Shown here in pieces: positions 7,935 to 16,822 of a DNA stretch of 55,105 nt. The translations under genes and the position numbers were made by a program. The notes under the pieces were generated by a model, which was given only the letters and a program-made list of their open reading frames with translations, was not told where the DNA came from and ran no database searches. Every line of letters begins with the position of its first letter. The first letter of the stretch is position 1. The stretch lies in assembly GCA_049607205.1 (NCBI GenBank), contig JBMYWH010000014.1, positions 1-55,105 of the forward strand. The letters run 5' to 3'. Origin of the DNA: JBELHR01 sp049607205 (GTDB taxonomy: Bacteria; Bacteroidota; Bacteroidia; Flavobacteriales; Flavobacteriaceae).

Positions 7935-7962
7935 GTATCAACTACACAATAAACTAAATTTG
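7932..7962 (+). promoter_or_regulatory. complete Bacteroidota promoter for nhaC
   Basis: TTTG at 7932-7935 (-33) and TAAATTTG at 7955-7962 (-7) are separated by 19 bases, the ideal Bacteroidota arrangement. The -33 box overlaps the T tract of the preceding terminator. The predicted start of transcription near 7968 is only a few bases from the ATG at 7972, so the mRNA is nearly leaderless. Confidence 0.7.
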
Positions 7963-7971
7963 CTCCTTAAA

Positions 7972-9468
7972 ATGGAAAATATGAGTTCTTTACCGGATAA
8001 AAACGAATTGGATTTAATAGAAAAAAATCACATTAGCTTAGGGTGGGCCTTGGTTCCGATTATAGCATTGGTCATTATGTTGGCTTATAATGTGTTTGTA
8101 TTCGGAGATGATGCCTTATCAGGTTCGAATCAATTTGTCTTACTTCTTGGTGCCACTGTAGCTGCCTTAGTAGGGATAAAAAACAAAGTATCCATAGAGG
8201 ATATGATGGAAGAGGTTTCTAACAATATTAAATCTACTTCCGGAGCAATTTTAATACTTTTAATGGTAGGTGCCCTTGCAGGTACTTGGCTGATCTCTGG
8301 AATTATTCCAACGATGATCTACTACGGACTTCAAGTCTTAAGTCCTACCGTATTTTTAGCGGCAACAGTTATTATTTGTGCAATAATTTCGGTAGCTACC
8401 GGATCCTCTTGGACCACTTCAGCAACTGTTGGTATAGCCTTAGTTGGGATTGGAAACGCTATGGGTATTCCTGCGGGAATGACTGCAGGAGCTGTATTGT
8501 CCGGAGCCTACTTTGGTGATAAAATGTCTCCTATGTCTGATACGACCAATCTTGCGCCTGCAATGGCAGGGGGTGAATTGTTTGATCATATTAAATATAT
8601 GGCTATAACTACTGTACCTACTATATTAGTTACTTTAGTGATCTTTATTATTTTAGGTTTTACCATTGAAACACATGGAGAAGCAAATATTAGTAAGATG
8701 CTTACAGATATAGAGTCTACTGTAAATGTGAGTCCTTGGTTATTCCTAGTACCTGTTTCTGTTATTGGATTAATCGTAAAGAAAGTACCACCAACATTTG
8801 CATTATTGATAGGAACTTTACTTGCAGGGGTTTTTGCCTTGATCTTTCAACCTGAAGCAGTAGCACATATTGCAGGAACGGATAATTTGACTTTTGAAAG
8901 TGCTTATAAAGGAGTAATGCAAGCAATTACTGTAGATGTTAGCTTGCCAACACCGAGTGAAGACCTTGCAGATTTGTTCTCATCAGGAGGAATGGCAGGG
9001 ATGTTAGGTACAATTTGGCTGATTATCTGTGCTATGGTTTTTGGAGGAGTTATGGAAGCTATTGGTGCCTTAGCAGCAATTTCAAAAGCTCTATTGAATG
9101 CATTTGACAGTGTTTTTGGTCTTTTTGCTTCCACAGTTGGTTCTTGTTTAATAATCAATGCAACAGCTTCAGATCAATACTTGGCGATTGTTGTTCCAGG
9201 GAAAATGTATTCTAAGGCCTATGCAGATAAAGGACTTGCACCAGAAAATTTATCTAGAACTCTTGAAGATTCGGGAACTGTTACTTCGGTATTAATTCCT
9301 TGGAACACTTGTGGGGCATATCAATCTACAACCTTAGGAGTTGGAGTACATGAGTATTTCATTTATGCGATTTTTAATTACCTATCTCCATTTATGACCT
9401 TAGCTTTTGCAGCTTTCGGAATTAAGATTAAGAAATTAGCGACTCCTTCTAAGCCTCAAATGGCCTAA
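7972..9468 (+). CDS. nhaC: Na+/H+ antiporter, NhaC family
   Basis: An inner-membrane sodium/proton antiporter of 498 residues with about 11-12 hydrophobic spans. Family-typical segments include GSSWTTSATVGIALVGIG, SGAYFGDKMSPMSDTTNLAPA (the polar ion-site loop) and SLEDSGTVTSVLIPWNTCG-like sequence near the C-terminus. Asp residues in GDKMSPMSDTTN are the likely ion-binding residues. I chose ATG 7972 because a longer frame from 7933 would begin inside the -33 promoter box. The gene is single, bounded by terminators on both sides. It probably supports sodium and pH homeostasis, which fits a marine bacterium. Confidence 0.88.
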   Translation: MENMSSLPDKNELDLIEKNHISLGWALVPIIALVIMLAYNVFVFGDDALSGSNQFVLLLGATVAALVGIKNKVSIEDMMEEVSNNIKSTSGAILILLMVGALAGTWLISGIIPTMIYYGLQVLSPTVFLAATVIICAIISVATGSSWTTSATVGIALVGIGNAMGIPAGMTAGAVLSGAYFGDKMSPMSDTTNLAPAMAGGELFDHIKYMAITTVPTILVTLVIFIILGFTIETHGEANISKMLTDIESTVNVSPWLFLVPVSVIGLIVKKVPPTFALLIGTLLAGVFALIFQPEAVAHIAGTDNLTFESAYKGVMQAITVDVSLPTPSEDLADLFSSGGMAGMLGTIWLIICAMVFGGVMEAIGALAAISKALLNAFDSVFGLFASTVGSCLIINATASDQYLAIVVPGKMYSKAYADKGLAPENLSRTLEDSGTVTSVLIPWNTCGAYQSTTLGVGVHEYFIYAIFNYLSPFMTLAFAAFGIKIKKLATPSKPQMA

Positions 9469-9487
9469 GTTGTAATAAAACATAATT

Positions 9488-9531
9488 AAAAAACCTCGAG
9501 AGCTAGATTAAAGCTTTCGAGGTTTTTTTTT
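9488..9531. terminator. bidirectional terminator between convergent genes
   Basis: A 14-pair stem, AAACCTCGAGAGCT (9491-9504) with AGCTTTCGAGGTTT (9512-9525), with one G-U pair and a 7-base loop. A-rich on the left and nine T on the right allow termination of nhaC (+) and of the flavoprotein gene (-). Confidence 0.85.
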
Positions 9532-9534
9532 GTT

Positions 9535-11082
9535 TTATAGACATTGTTCCGCACATTTTTCACCGTCTATGGCTGCGGAAATAATTCCTCCTGCATATCC
9601 AGCGCCTTCTCCACATGGATATAGGCCTTTGATTTGTGGGTGTTCTAATGTTTTGTAGTCTCTTGGTATCCTAACAGGAGAGGAGGTTCTACTTTCTGTA
9701 GCATGTACAACTGCCTCGTTAGTCACAAATCCTCTCATCGATCGATCGAACCCTTTAAAGCCTCCTTGTAGAGCTTCGTGTATGAATTTAGGGAATAAAC
9801 TTCCAAGTTCAATCGAGCTTGTCCCTGGTTGATAAGATGTTTTAGGGATGTCGCTAGATTGTTTTCCTGCTATGAAATCAGCCAATCGTTGTGCGGGAAC
9901 TTTTTGGGTTTCACCCGCCATAGCCCATGCTTTTTGTTCTATGGATTTCTGAAACTCCATTCCGGCCAAGGGGCCAAAGCCTTCAAAAGCCTTAAAATCT
10001 TTTAGTTCCAAGGCAACCACAATTCCTGAATTTGAAGTAGCCTGATCGCGTTTCGAGGGAGACCATCCATTGGTAACCACCTCTCCAGGAGCCGTTGCAC
10101 AAGGAGCAATAATCCCTCCGGGACACATACAAAAAGAATAGACACCTCTTCCGCTAACTTGCTTCACTAAAGAATAAGGTGCGGGTGGGAGGTAAGGACC
10201 TCTGTCTGTCTTACATTTGTATTGAAGTTGGTCAATAAGTACTTGAGGATGTTCTACACGAACTCCTAAAGCAAAGGGTTTGGCCTCAATCAGAATGTGT
10301 TTTCTATGTAATAATTCGTAAATATCACGAGCTGAATGCCCAGTGGCAAGAATAAGTTTAGAGGCATTAATTCTTTCTCCATCCGCTAGGTGAACTCCTC
10401 TGATTTGTGAAGATTGTATCTCTAAGTCTACCACTTTTGAATCGAAGCGTACTTCACCTCCGCAAGATCGGATGACTTCTCTCATGGCAGCGATAATTTT
10501 GGGTAATTTATTGGTTCCTATATGAGGGTGGGCATCTACCCGTATTTTAGGATCAGCTCCGAATCCCACGAATAAATCAAGAATTTTATTGACATCTCCT
10601 CTTTTCTTAGAGCGAGTATAGAGTTTTCCATCAGAATAAGTTCCGGCTCCTCCTTCTCCGAAGCAGTAATTTGATTCTGGATTAACAAGGTGCTCTTTGT
10701 TGATCGCTGCTAAATCTCTTCTTCGAGCTCTCACATCTTTTCCTCGTTCTAAAACAATAGGTTTCTGACCTTGTTCTATCAGTTTTAAAGCTGCAAAAAG
10801 ACCAGCAGGTCCAGCTCCAACTACAATTACCTCTTCACCAGAAGAAACGTCCGGGTAATCGGGTAAGTCAAAACTAGGCTCAGTAAATTCTTCATTTAAA
10901 TAAACAGCAATGCGTAGATTGAACTTTATGTTCTTTTGTCTGGCATCTATTGAACGTTTTAAAATTTCAATATGAAGTATCGATTTAAGATCGAGGTGAT
11001 ATTGTTTTGCGACAAATGCTTTTAAAAGTTCTGGAGTCTCAGCCGTTTTTGGCTTAACTTGTAATTGATATTCTTGAATCAT
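9535..11082 (-). CDS. COG2509-type FAD-dependent dehydrogenase
   Basis: A 515-residue flavoprotein of unknown substrate. Residues 1-80 form a small N-terminal domain. An FAD-binding Rossmann motif follows (VIVVGAGPAGLFAALKL, about 85-101), then the family signature CFGEGGAGTYSDGKLYTR near 144. The conserved YSFCMCPGG segment near 315 and a C-terminal FAD motif with YPCGEGAGYAGGI near 488 complete the fold. These are marks of the uncharacterised FAD-dependent dehydrogenases seen across bacteria. The start is one base downstream of the porin gene's stop on the same strand, so the two are co-transcribed with the porin first. No further functional clue is present. Confidence 0.85.
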   Translation of the reverse strand: MIQEYQLQVKPKTAETPELLKAFVAKQYHLDLKSILHIEILKRSIDARQKNIKFNLRIAVYLNEEFTEPSFDLPDYPDVSSGEEVIVVGAGPAGLFAALKLIEQGQKPIVLERGKDVRARRRDLAAINKEHLVNPESNYCFGEGGAGTYSDGKLYTRSKKRGDVNKILDLFVGFGADPKIRVDAHPHIGTNKLPKIIAAMREVIRSCGGEVRFDSKVVDLEIQSSQIRGVHLADGERINASKLILATGHSARDIYELLHRKHILIEAKPFALGVRVEHPQVLIDQLQYKCKTDRGPYLPPAPYSLVKQVSGRGVYSFCMCPGGIIAPCATAPGEVVTNGWSPSKRDQATSNSGIVVALELKDFKAFEGFGPLAGMEFQKSIEQKAWAMAGETQKVPAQRLADFIAGKQSSDIPKTSYQPGTSSIELGSLFPKFIHEALQGGFKGFDRSMRGFVTNEAVVHATESRTSSPVRIPRDYKTLEHPQIKGLYPCGEGAGYAGGIISAAIDGEKCAEQCL

Positions 11083-11083
11083 A

Positions 11084-13069
11084 TTAGTTGAACCAGGTCC
11101 ATATTATACCAAATCTAATTCTCCAATCTCTATAAGGATATAAAGGAGAGGCAAAATAGTTTGGTTCGAGTAGAGATGAGGTAAAGTTTTCGATCTTAAA
11201 AAAGATTCGTGTGCGTCTAACTTGTGCATTGATAAAATAATCCAAGACAGGGTAATTTCCAATCTGTTGATCATTTTGAACCACATAGCTTCCTAAAACA
11301 GGGTTGAATGCGTTCGCGTAATGTTTGCTAAAGTAGTTGAAGTGAACTCCTGTTTGCAAAAACATTGGACTCCCTTTGAAAACATAAGAAGAAAAATACA
11401 AGGTGTTTCTCGTGACGAATTCTGGAACTCTGAAAGCCTCTTGACCTTCAAAAACATTCTGGTATAACATCGTGTTTCTAAGGGCAAACTTTCCAAATTT
11501 AAATTCATTTTCAAATTTAATTTTCAAATAGTTTACCGTTGCACCAGTAAGTTGTTTAACCTCTGGATTAGCGTTGTTTTCAAAGTAAGTGAAATTGTCT
11601 ACTTGGTTGTAGGAAGCTTCGATATTTGCAAACTTGTTATTTAAGAAAACCGCCAGGGTTCGATAGTTTTCATTATTTAGGTTTGGATTATACCAATTGA
11701 AGTTCTTGTAATCACTTTGATAGAGTTGGTAGTTGAAATCAGGTGCTTTAGAACTTAAATTCAAACGCGCCCCATAAGAGCTGATCGAATCTTGCTGAAA
11801 ATAGATTTGACCATTGATGGTGTTTCCGTTTTGATTTCCGGATACAATTCCTTCTGCTCTGGCATCTAAATGCATTTTACCTACTTGAGCATTCCATTTT
11901 GCGCCTAGAGAAAGTAGATCTCCTGAAATATGATTGGGAAGAATAGTTCCGTCCTGTTCAACCGTTAATGTGTTGAAGCTGTAGTTGTAATTTTGTAGAT
12001 GGGCGTAAACTTTAAAATCTCCAAGTAAATAAGGTGATTGAAAGTTAAGTCCCAGATCATTATCTAGTGTCTCAAGCCAAGTTCGGTCTTCCACAGCTGT
12101 GGTATAGGCTTGGCCAAAAATATTGTCATCATAAATAGTTTCTTGATCAAAACTGAATTTTTTCCATTCATACTTCAGTTCATGATCCAACGAAAGGTTA
12201 GACATTCTTCTGGTAATACTGTCTTTTTTTGGTGAGAAAAATTGATAGGATTGATTGATGTAAATCCTTTTGCCATCAAGTTGACTCGAAGCATTATTAA
12301 GGTTAACCTCTAAACGACCTCTGTCTTGGAAGTTTGGATTGTTCGTTTGAAACATTTCCATAGAATAATCTGTAAGTCCTCCATTTTCTTCGTTGAACAA
12401 GTCTTGTTGTACGTAGTGGGTTTTTAATTGATAATGCCCTCCTTTCGAGTGGTAATTTGTAGCTATTCTTAGATTTGTATTACTCGATAAACTATATCTG
12501 TATTCTCCAAGAGATCTCAAACCTTTATAAGATATTGAAGCATTGAACTGTTCTGAAAAGTTAGAAGTGAAAAACACATCTAAAAACTGCCCTTGACCAA
12601 TCCCATTTCGATAAGCTGCTTCCGAAGTTGGAGTTGGGACATTGAAGTACTTAATATCTTCTGCTTGATAATAATTATATTCTTTTGCCGGAACTCCCAT
12701 TAGGGGGCTTAAGGACATAGACTCAAAATCCGCTTGTAAAGGTGTATAAGTTTTACCTTGGTTAGCAAACTCCATATAACCAAACTTGTCCTTCCTAGTC
12801 CAGTTAAATTTGTATTCGTGGTCAAGAGTTAAAGTAGTATCAATAATGATAGTGTCATTAGATTGACTTAAAATAAGATAGTCCCTATAATCTTGTTTAG
12901 CCAAACCATCTTTTGAATCTTTGCTATCGTTGTTGATCCCGTTGGGAGCTGACCCATCTGATCCTTCAATGGGCTGTCCTTTTGCATTTCCACCTAATTT
13001 TGTTTGAGAGTGAAGACCTAAAGATAATAAGGCTATAAATAAAGTCAGTAAAGCTCGGCGTTTATTCAT
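11084..13069 (-). CDS. putative outer-membrane porin (Porin_10-like)
   Basis: A 661-residue exported protein. It has a signal peptide MNKRRALLTLFIALLSLGLHSQ with cleavage near residue 22, followed by a low-complexity Gly/Asn/Asp/Lys-rich linker (residues 24-58). A long run of alternating amphipathic strands with many aromatic and Asn residues then ends in WRIRFGIIWTWFN, a typical terminal barrel strand. Length and the acidic-linker-then-barrel plan resemble the Bacteroidota putative porin family (Porin_10). It is the first gene of a two-gene unit with the flavoprotein. It may form a large passive or specific channel; the substrate is unknown. Confidence 0.75.
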   Translation of the reverse strand: MNKRRALLTLFIALLSLGLHSQTKLGGNAKGQPIEGSDGSAPNGINNDSKDSKDGLAKQDYRDYLILSQSNDTIIIDTTLTLDHEYKFNWTRKDKFGYMEFANQGKTYTPLQADFESMSLSPLMGVPAKEYNYYQAEDIKYFNVPTPTSEAAYRNGIGQGQFLDVFFTSNFSEQFNASISYKGLRSLGEYRYSLSSNTNLRIATNYHSKGGHYQLKTHYVQQDLFNEENGGLTDYSMEMFQTNNPNFQDRGRLEVNLNNASSQLDGKRIYINQSYQFFSPKKDSITRRMSNLSLDHELKYEWKKFSFDQETIYDDNIFGQAYTTAVEDRTWLETLDNDLGLNFQSPYLLGDFKVYAHLQNYNYSFNTLTVEQDGTILPNHISGDLLSLGAKWNAQVGKMHLDARAEGIVSGNQNGNTINGQIYFQQDSISSYGARLNLSSKAPDFNYQLYQSDYKNFNWYNPNLNNENYRTLAVFLNNKFANIEASYNQVDNFTYFENNANPEVKQLTGATVNYLKIKFENEFKFGKFALRNTMLYQNVFEGQEAFRVPEFVTRNTLYFSSYVFKGSPMFLQTGVHFNYFSKHYANAFNPVLGSYVVQNDQQIGNYPVLDYFINAQVRRTRIFFKIENFTSSLLEPNYFASPLYPYRDWRIRFGIIWTWFN

Positions 13070-13073
13070 ATAA

Positions 13074-13081
13074 CAAAGGTA
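13074..13081 (-). promoter_or_regulatory. -7 promoter element of the porin gene
   Basis: Reads TACCTTTG on the minus strand, an exact TAnnTTTG match, five bases upstream of the annotated ATG. A TTTG lies 11 bases further upstream, closer than the usual 17-23. The short distance suggests either a leaderless message or a start further into the gene. Confidence 0.45.
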
Positions 13082-13129
13082 TATATAATGAACAAAAAAA
13101 TCTTATTTTTAAGCCTTTAAATATTTAAG

Positions 13130-13747
13130 ATGGCCTTATCCTTACAAGTCGATAAAAAATTAATAGAAGCCGGTTGCGATGAAGCGGGCCGTGGATGTCT
13201 CGCGGGACCAGTAGTAGCCGCAGCAGTAATTCTTCCTAAGGATTTCAGTCATCCCTTTTTGAATGATTCTAAGAAGTTGAACTTGAAACAGCGCTTAGAA
13301 TTGAAAGAAGTTGTGGAACGAGAGGCCTTGGCATATGGAGTCAGTTTTGTGGATGAAAAAGAAATTGATGAAATCAATATTTTACAAGCTTCTATAACAG
13401 CCATGCACAGAGCCCTAGACCAATTGGAATTGAGGCCTGAGCATATAGCAGTTGATGGAAATAAATTCAACCCTTATCAGAAAATTAAGCATCAAACGAT
13501 TATCAAAGGAGATGCTAAGTTTTTGAATATTGCTGCCGCATCTATTTTGGCAAAAACCTATAGGGATTTATATATGGAAAAGATAGATGAGGAATTCCCA
13601 ATGTATGCTTGGTCAAAAAACAAGGGATATCCCACTAAAGCACATCGCGATGCAATCCGGGAATTCGGAGCTTGTAAATACCATCGAAAGTCATTTAAGT
13701 TACTGCCAGATCAATTGAGTTTAGACCTCGAATTCGAATCCAAATAA
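13130..13747 (+). CDS. rnhB: ribonuclease HII
   Basis: Cleaves the RNA strand of RNA-DNA hybrids and single ribonucleotides in DNA. The 205-residue protein opens with the signature AGCDEAGRGCLAGPVVAAAVIL (residues 14-35), which contains the catalytic D17 and E18. The third acidic residue is in VDGNKF near 108, and the fourth is in ASILAKTYRD near 145. The C-terminal region has KNKGYPTKAHRDAIREFG, as in the family. The 3' end overlaps the convergent lipB gene by 27 bases, so their transcripts are antisense there. Confidence 0.95.
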   Translation: MALSLQVDKKLIEAGCDEAGRGCLAGPVVAAAVILPKDFSHPFLNDSKKLNLKQRLELKEVVEREALAYGVSFVDEKEIDEINILQASITAMHRALDQLELRPEHIAVDGNKFNPYQKIKHQTIIKGDAKFLNIAAASILAKTYRDLYMEKIDEEFPMYAWSKNKGYPTKAHRDAIREFGACKYHRKSFKLLPDQLSLDLEFESK

Positions 13748-14419
13748 AGCTTTAAGGTGCTTGAGCATTTTATCTTCAACTTCCTTCATTGGAGTTTTTT
13801 TTCCAATCTCAGCTTCTAGGGACGTAACTGCCTTGTCTTTGATACCGCAAGGAATAATATTATCAAAATATCCTAAGTCAGCATTTACATTAAGAGCAAA
13901 GCCATGCATAGTTACCCATCTTGAGGCTCTTACGCCCATAGCACATATTTTTCGAGCAAATGGAGTTCCAACATCCAACCAAACTCCTGTTTCTCCAGGA
14001 CTTCTTTCACATTTTAGTCCATATTCGGCTAAAGTCAAAATCACTGCTTCCTCCAGAAATCTCAAATATTTATGAATATCAGTAAAAAAATTCTCTAAAT
14101 CTAAAATAGGATAGCCTACAAGCTGACCAGGACCGTGATAGGTGATGTCTCCTCCTCGGTTAATTTTATAAAATTTAGCCCCTTTAGCGGCAAGCTGTTC
14201 TTCGTTGAGTAATAAATTACTTAAATCACCACTCTTTCCCAGGGTATAAACATGTGGATGTTCTACAAAGACCAAATAATTAGGAGTAGGGACCTGAATT
14301 TCGGCTTTTCTATTTTGGATTTTTAAGGCCAAAATCTTTTGAAATAATTCTTCTTGGTAATCCCAAGTATCTTGATAATCTTTTAATCCAAGATCAATTA
14401 TTTGAACTTTGTGATTCAT
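13721..14419 (-). CDS. lipB: octanoyltransferase (lipoate biosynthesis)
   Basis: Transfers octanoyl from acyl carrier protein to lipoyl domains, the first step of lipoate synthesis. The 232-residue protein contains the signature RGGDITYHGPGQ at 88-99. The catalytic pair is K157 (ARKICAMGVRAS) and C181 (IIPCGIKDKAVTSL), both present. GVWLDV near 145 is also typical. It is convergent with rnhB with a 27-base overlap, and lies one base downstream of the small YqaE-like gene on the same strand. Confidence 0.95.
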   Translation of the reverse strand: MNHKVQIIDLGLKDYQDTWDYQEELFQKILALKIQNRKAEIQVPTPNYLVFVEHPHVYTLGKSGDLSNLLLNEEQLAAKGAKFYKINRGGDITYHGPGQLVGYPILDLENFFTDIHKYLRFLEEAVILTLAEYGLKCERSPGETGVWLDVGTPFARKICAMGVRASRWVTMHGFALNVNADLGYFDNIIPCGIKDKAVTSLEAEIGKKTPMKEVEDKMLKHLKALFGFEFEV

Positions 14420-14420
14420 A

Positions 14421-14573
14421 TTAGTCTTTATTCAAAATAACTAGAGCTCCAATAATTCCTGGCACCCATCCACATAAGGTTAACAAGAAAATGATAAACA
14501 CAGATCCGCAACCCTTGTCGAGAACCGATAGGGGAGGGAAAATAATTGCAAATAGGACTCTAAAAAAACTCAT
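14421..14573 (-). CDS. YqaE/Pmp3-family small membrane protein
   Basis: A 50-residue gene on the minus strand, ATG at 14573 and TAA ending at 14421. The translation begins MSFFRVLFAIIFPPLSVLDK and contains GCGSVFIIFLLTLCGWVPG, followed by IIGALVILNKD. Two hydrophobic spans joined by a short loop, and the FPPLSV...LLTLCGWVPG pattern, match the Pmp3/YqaE (UPF0057) family. These proteolipids affect membrane potential or stress tolerance in yeast and plants; their bacterial role is unclear. It ends one base before lipB begins and is probably co-transcribed with it. Confidence 0.85.
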   Translation of the reverse strand: MSFFRVLFAIIFPPLSVLDKGCGSVFIIFLLTLCGWVPGIIGALVILNKD

Positions 14574-14675
14574 AGTTATAATTATTAAGACAAAGTTCGT
14601 AAAAAAAATGCGGTAAGCATCGCTGAATTCTGCTTCTTATTCTAAATTAGCAGGATATTAACATTAGTAGGATAA

Positions 14676-15575
14676 ATGGAGTTAAAGTTACAAGGAATTA
14701 CAAAAAAGTTTGATAAGCAAGTTGCTTTAAATCAGGTGACTTTAGAGTTGACGGAGCCAGGAGTACTTGGAGTATTAGGAGCAAACGGTGCAGGTAAAAG
14801 TACCTTGATGCGGCTAATAATGAATTTGATTGAAGCAGATTCTGGAAGTATTTCTTTTGATGGAAAATCTTTTTCTGAAAACTCTAAATCTATTAAATCC
14901 AATATAGGATACCTTTCTGAGTCCAATCCTATGTATGAAGATTTGTATGTTCAAGCTTATCTAGAATTTCATGCAAAATTAAAAGACATTCCTTTCTCTA
15001 GGGTTCAAGAGCTAATGAAGGATTTGAGGATTGATACTGTTTCAAATAAGAGAATCATGGACCTCTCAAAAGGTTTTAAGCAGAGAGTTGGTGTGGCAAG
15101 TGCTATGCTACACGAGCCAGATCTTCTAATTTTAGACGAGCCAACCAGTGGATTAGATCCTATACAATTACAGCAATTTAGAGAGGTGATAAGGTCCTAT
15201 GCCCGAACCCACACAGTGCTCTTTTCTTCACATATCATGCAAGAAGTTGAGGCGGTATGTGACCGAGTGATTTTCTTGAAGCAAGGAGAATTGGTTGGAG
15301 ATTTTATGATGAAAGATTTAAAAAATGAGCATAGAAGAACTTTTGAGCTCAATTTAGATTATAGATTAGAATTAGAGTTTTTTAAGGAACTCGAAGGCCT
15401 GCAGTCTGTGGAAAATGTATTTGATACTCAGTATAGAGTCCATTTCGATAAAGATCAAAAACAGATTATTTCCTCTTTATCTACATTTTGTGAGTCACAA
15501 GGAGTGGAGCTCATATCTATCGTTGAAAAAAGTCAGGGATTGGAGGACTTATTTATAAAACTCAATCAAGCTTAG
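14676..15575 (+). CDS. ABC transporter ATP-binding protein, GldA-like
   Basis: A 299-residue ATPase with Walker A GANGAGKS at 35-42, signature LSKGFKQRV at 130-138, Walker B LILDEP at 151-156 and a switch His in FSSHIM near 186. A C-terminal extension of about 80 residues follows the nucleotide-binding domain. Length, the IGYLSESNPMYEDLYVQAYL stretch and the C-terminal extension resemble GldA, the ATPase of the GldAFG transporter linked to gliding in Bacteroidota. The membrane partners are not nearby; in gliding flavobacteria gldA is also separate from gldFG. A generic ABC-2 type ATPase is the alternative. The 3' end overlaps the next minus-strand gene by 14 bases. Confidence 0.7.
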   Translation: MELKLQGITKKFDKQVALNQVTLELTEPGVLGVLGANGAGKSTLMRLIMNLIEADSGSISFDGKSFSENSKSIKSNIGYLSESNPMYEDLYVQAYLEFHAKLKDIPFSRVQELMKDLRIDTVSNKRIMDLSKGFKQRVGVASAMLHEPDLLILDEPTSGLDPIQLQQFREVIRSYARTHTVLFSSHIMQEVEAVCDRVIFLKQGELVGDFMMKDLKNEHRRTFELNLDYRLELEFFKELEGLQSVENVFDTQYRVHFDKDQKQIISSLSTFCESQGVELISIVEKSQGLEDLFIKLNQA

Positions 15576-16221
15576 AAATGGCAATCAATTGATCTGATTT
15601 AATTCTGATGTTTTGGTTTGAGTGTTTAGATAAATAGAGCATCGCACTAGATATTTCTTTATAGTTTATGCCTTTATAGATTTTTAAAGGTCCAATAAAA
15701 AGCCATGAGAAAATACTGAATAATTGAATTCCTATAGATTCTCCAACTCTTCTCTCTGATCTATCTCCAAGGATTAAGGAGGGTTGAATAATTTTTGTAT
15801 CTGCTAAATTAAGATCAAGAACGGCTTCTTCCATTTCTCCTTTAGTCCTGTTGTAGAATACTGAAGATTTGGCCTTAGCTCCAAGTGCTGAAATGACTTG
15901 AAACTGATTAATATTGTATTTTTTACAAAGTTTAGCCGCAGCTACAGGGATTCCAAAATCAATTTTGTGATACAGCTCTTTATCAGGAGTCTTTTTTGCA
16001 GTGGTTCCTATACAGCAATAAAGGACATCATAAGATTCGTGAAGCTCCATTTGATCTAAATGAAATAAGTCCAATTGTAATTGATCGAATTTAGGATTCT
16101 TAATATCAATCAAGGTTCTTCCAATGGACAATACTTTTTCAATTTCGGGATCCAGCAAAAGTTTTTGTAGTAAGTCAGAGCCCACAAGCCCAGAGGCACC
16201 TAAAATAATGGCTTTTTTCAT
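15562..16221 (-). CDS. NAD(P)-binding atypical short-chain dehydrogenase
   Basis: A 219-residue Rossmann protein starting MKKAIILGASGLVGSDLLQK, with the GxxGxxG-type site at residues 8-14. CIGTTAKKTP near 76 and FYNRTKGEMEE near 127 (the YxxxK-like segment) resemble the HTATIP2/YbjT-like NAD(P)H-binding family, often called epimerase-like or oxidoreductase HTATIP2. I took ATG 16221 because the in-frame residues upstream (to 16254) carry no domain sequence. Substrate unknown. The gene is convergent with, and overlaps, the gldA-like gene by 14 bases. Confidence 0.75.
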   Translation of the reverse strand: MKKAIILGASGLVGSDLLQKLLLDPEIEKVLSIGRTLIDIKNPKFDQLQLDLFHLDQMELHESYDVLYCCIGTTAKKTPDKELYHKIDFGIPVAAAKLCKKYNINQFQVISALGAKAKSSVFYNRTKGEMEEAVLDLNLADTKIIQPSLILGDRSERRVGESIGIQLFSIFSWLFIGPLKIYKGINYKEISSAMLYLSKHSNQNIRIKSDQLIAISKLD

Positions 16222-16281
16222 TGAGAGGTTTTTATCTAAGTTACAAAAAAACAATATTAGTTCATAGCGACATGTAGCGCT

Positions 16282-16782
16282 TTATTTACTCTTAGATGTT
16301 TTAATGGGATTTAAGACCCCGTAATACCTAATATTACTTCTTCCTGAGCTGTTTACAGACAATTGCCCTGTTCTGTCCTCTTTGATTTTGAAGGTGAAAT
16401 TTAATGTTTCACTTCCATTATTACCACTAAATTTCACGATGACTTGTTTTCTTTTATTGTCAATTTTTAATCTGTATTTTAATGGTGATCCGTCAAATTT
16501 AATTTCATCACTTGAAACTCCGCTATAACTTGTGATAGTTTGGGAAGATCCAAAAAAATCAAGCATAACTTTAATTGTGCCATCATGAGAAAGTAGGAAA
16601 TTTTGATGAGGTAAAAGATCTTGAGTTGATCCTCCAACACTTGATCCGCTATAAGCTCGAAATTCAAATTCTTCGGAAGTAATAATTTGTTTTAGAATAT
16701 CAAATTTATCATTTTCAGAATTTTCTTGAGCAAGTAGAATTGGACCGAGAAATACTAGGAGTAAGGGCAGTAATTTTTTCAT
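16282..16782 (-). CDS. DUF4251 exported protein (copy 2)
   Basis: A 166-residue secreted protein with signal peptide MKKLLPLLLVFLGPILLAQ. The mature part has EEFEFRAYSGSSVGGSTQ, FDFFGSSQT-like sequence (MLDFFGSSQTITSYSGV) and a C-terminal SVNSSGRSNIRYYG. These align with the adjacent paralogue and with the DUF4251 pattern: N-terminal strand, a central pocket segment ending in (Y/F)FG.SQ, and a final SSGR strand. The function is unknown. It follows the paralogue on the same strand after 40 bases. It lacks the NPNYLR segment that the paralogue keeps, so it is the more diverged copy. Confidence 0.75.
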   Translation of the reverse strand: MKKLLPLLLVFLGPILLAQENSENDKFDILKQIITSEEFEFRAYSGSSVGGSTQDLLPHQNFLLSHDGTIKVMLDFFGSSQTITSYSGVSSDEIKFDGSPLKYRLKIDNKRKQVIVKFSGNNGSETLNFTFKIKEDRTGQLSVNSSGRSNIRYYGVLNPIKTSKSK

Positions 16783-16822
16783 GTTTTTTTAGGGGTAAAG
16801 GTAGAAAAAATGCTTAGTTAGC

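Noticed and set aside
13761..14075. 104-codon plus-strand frame inside lipB
   Set aside because: Antisense shadow; lipB has its catalytic Lys and Cys and the family signature on the other strand.
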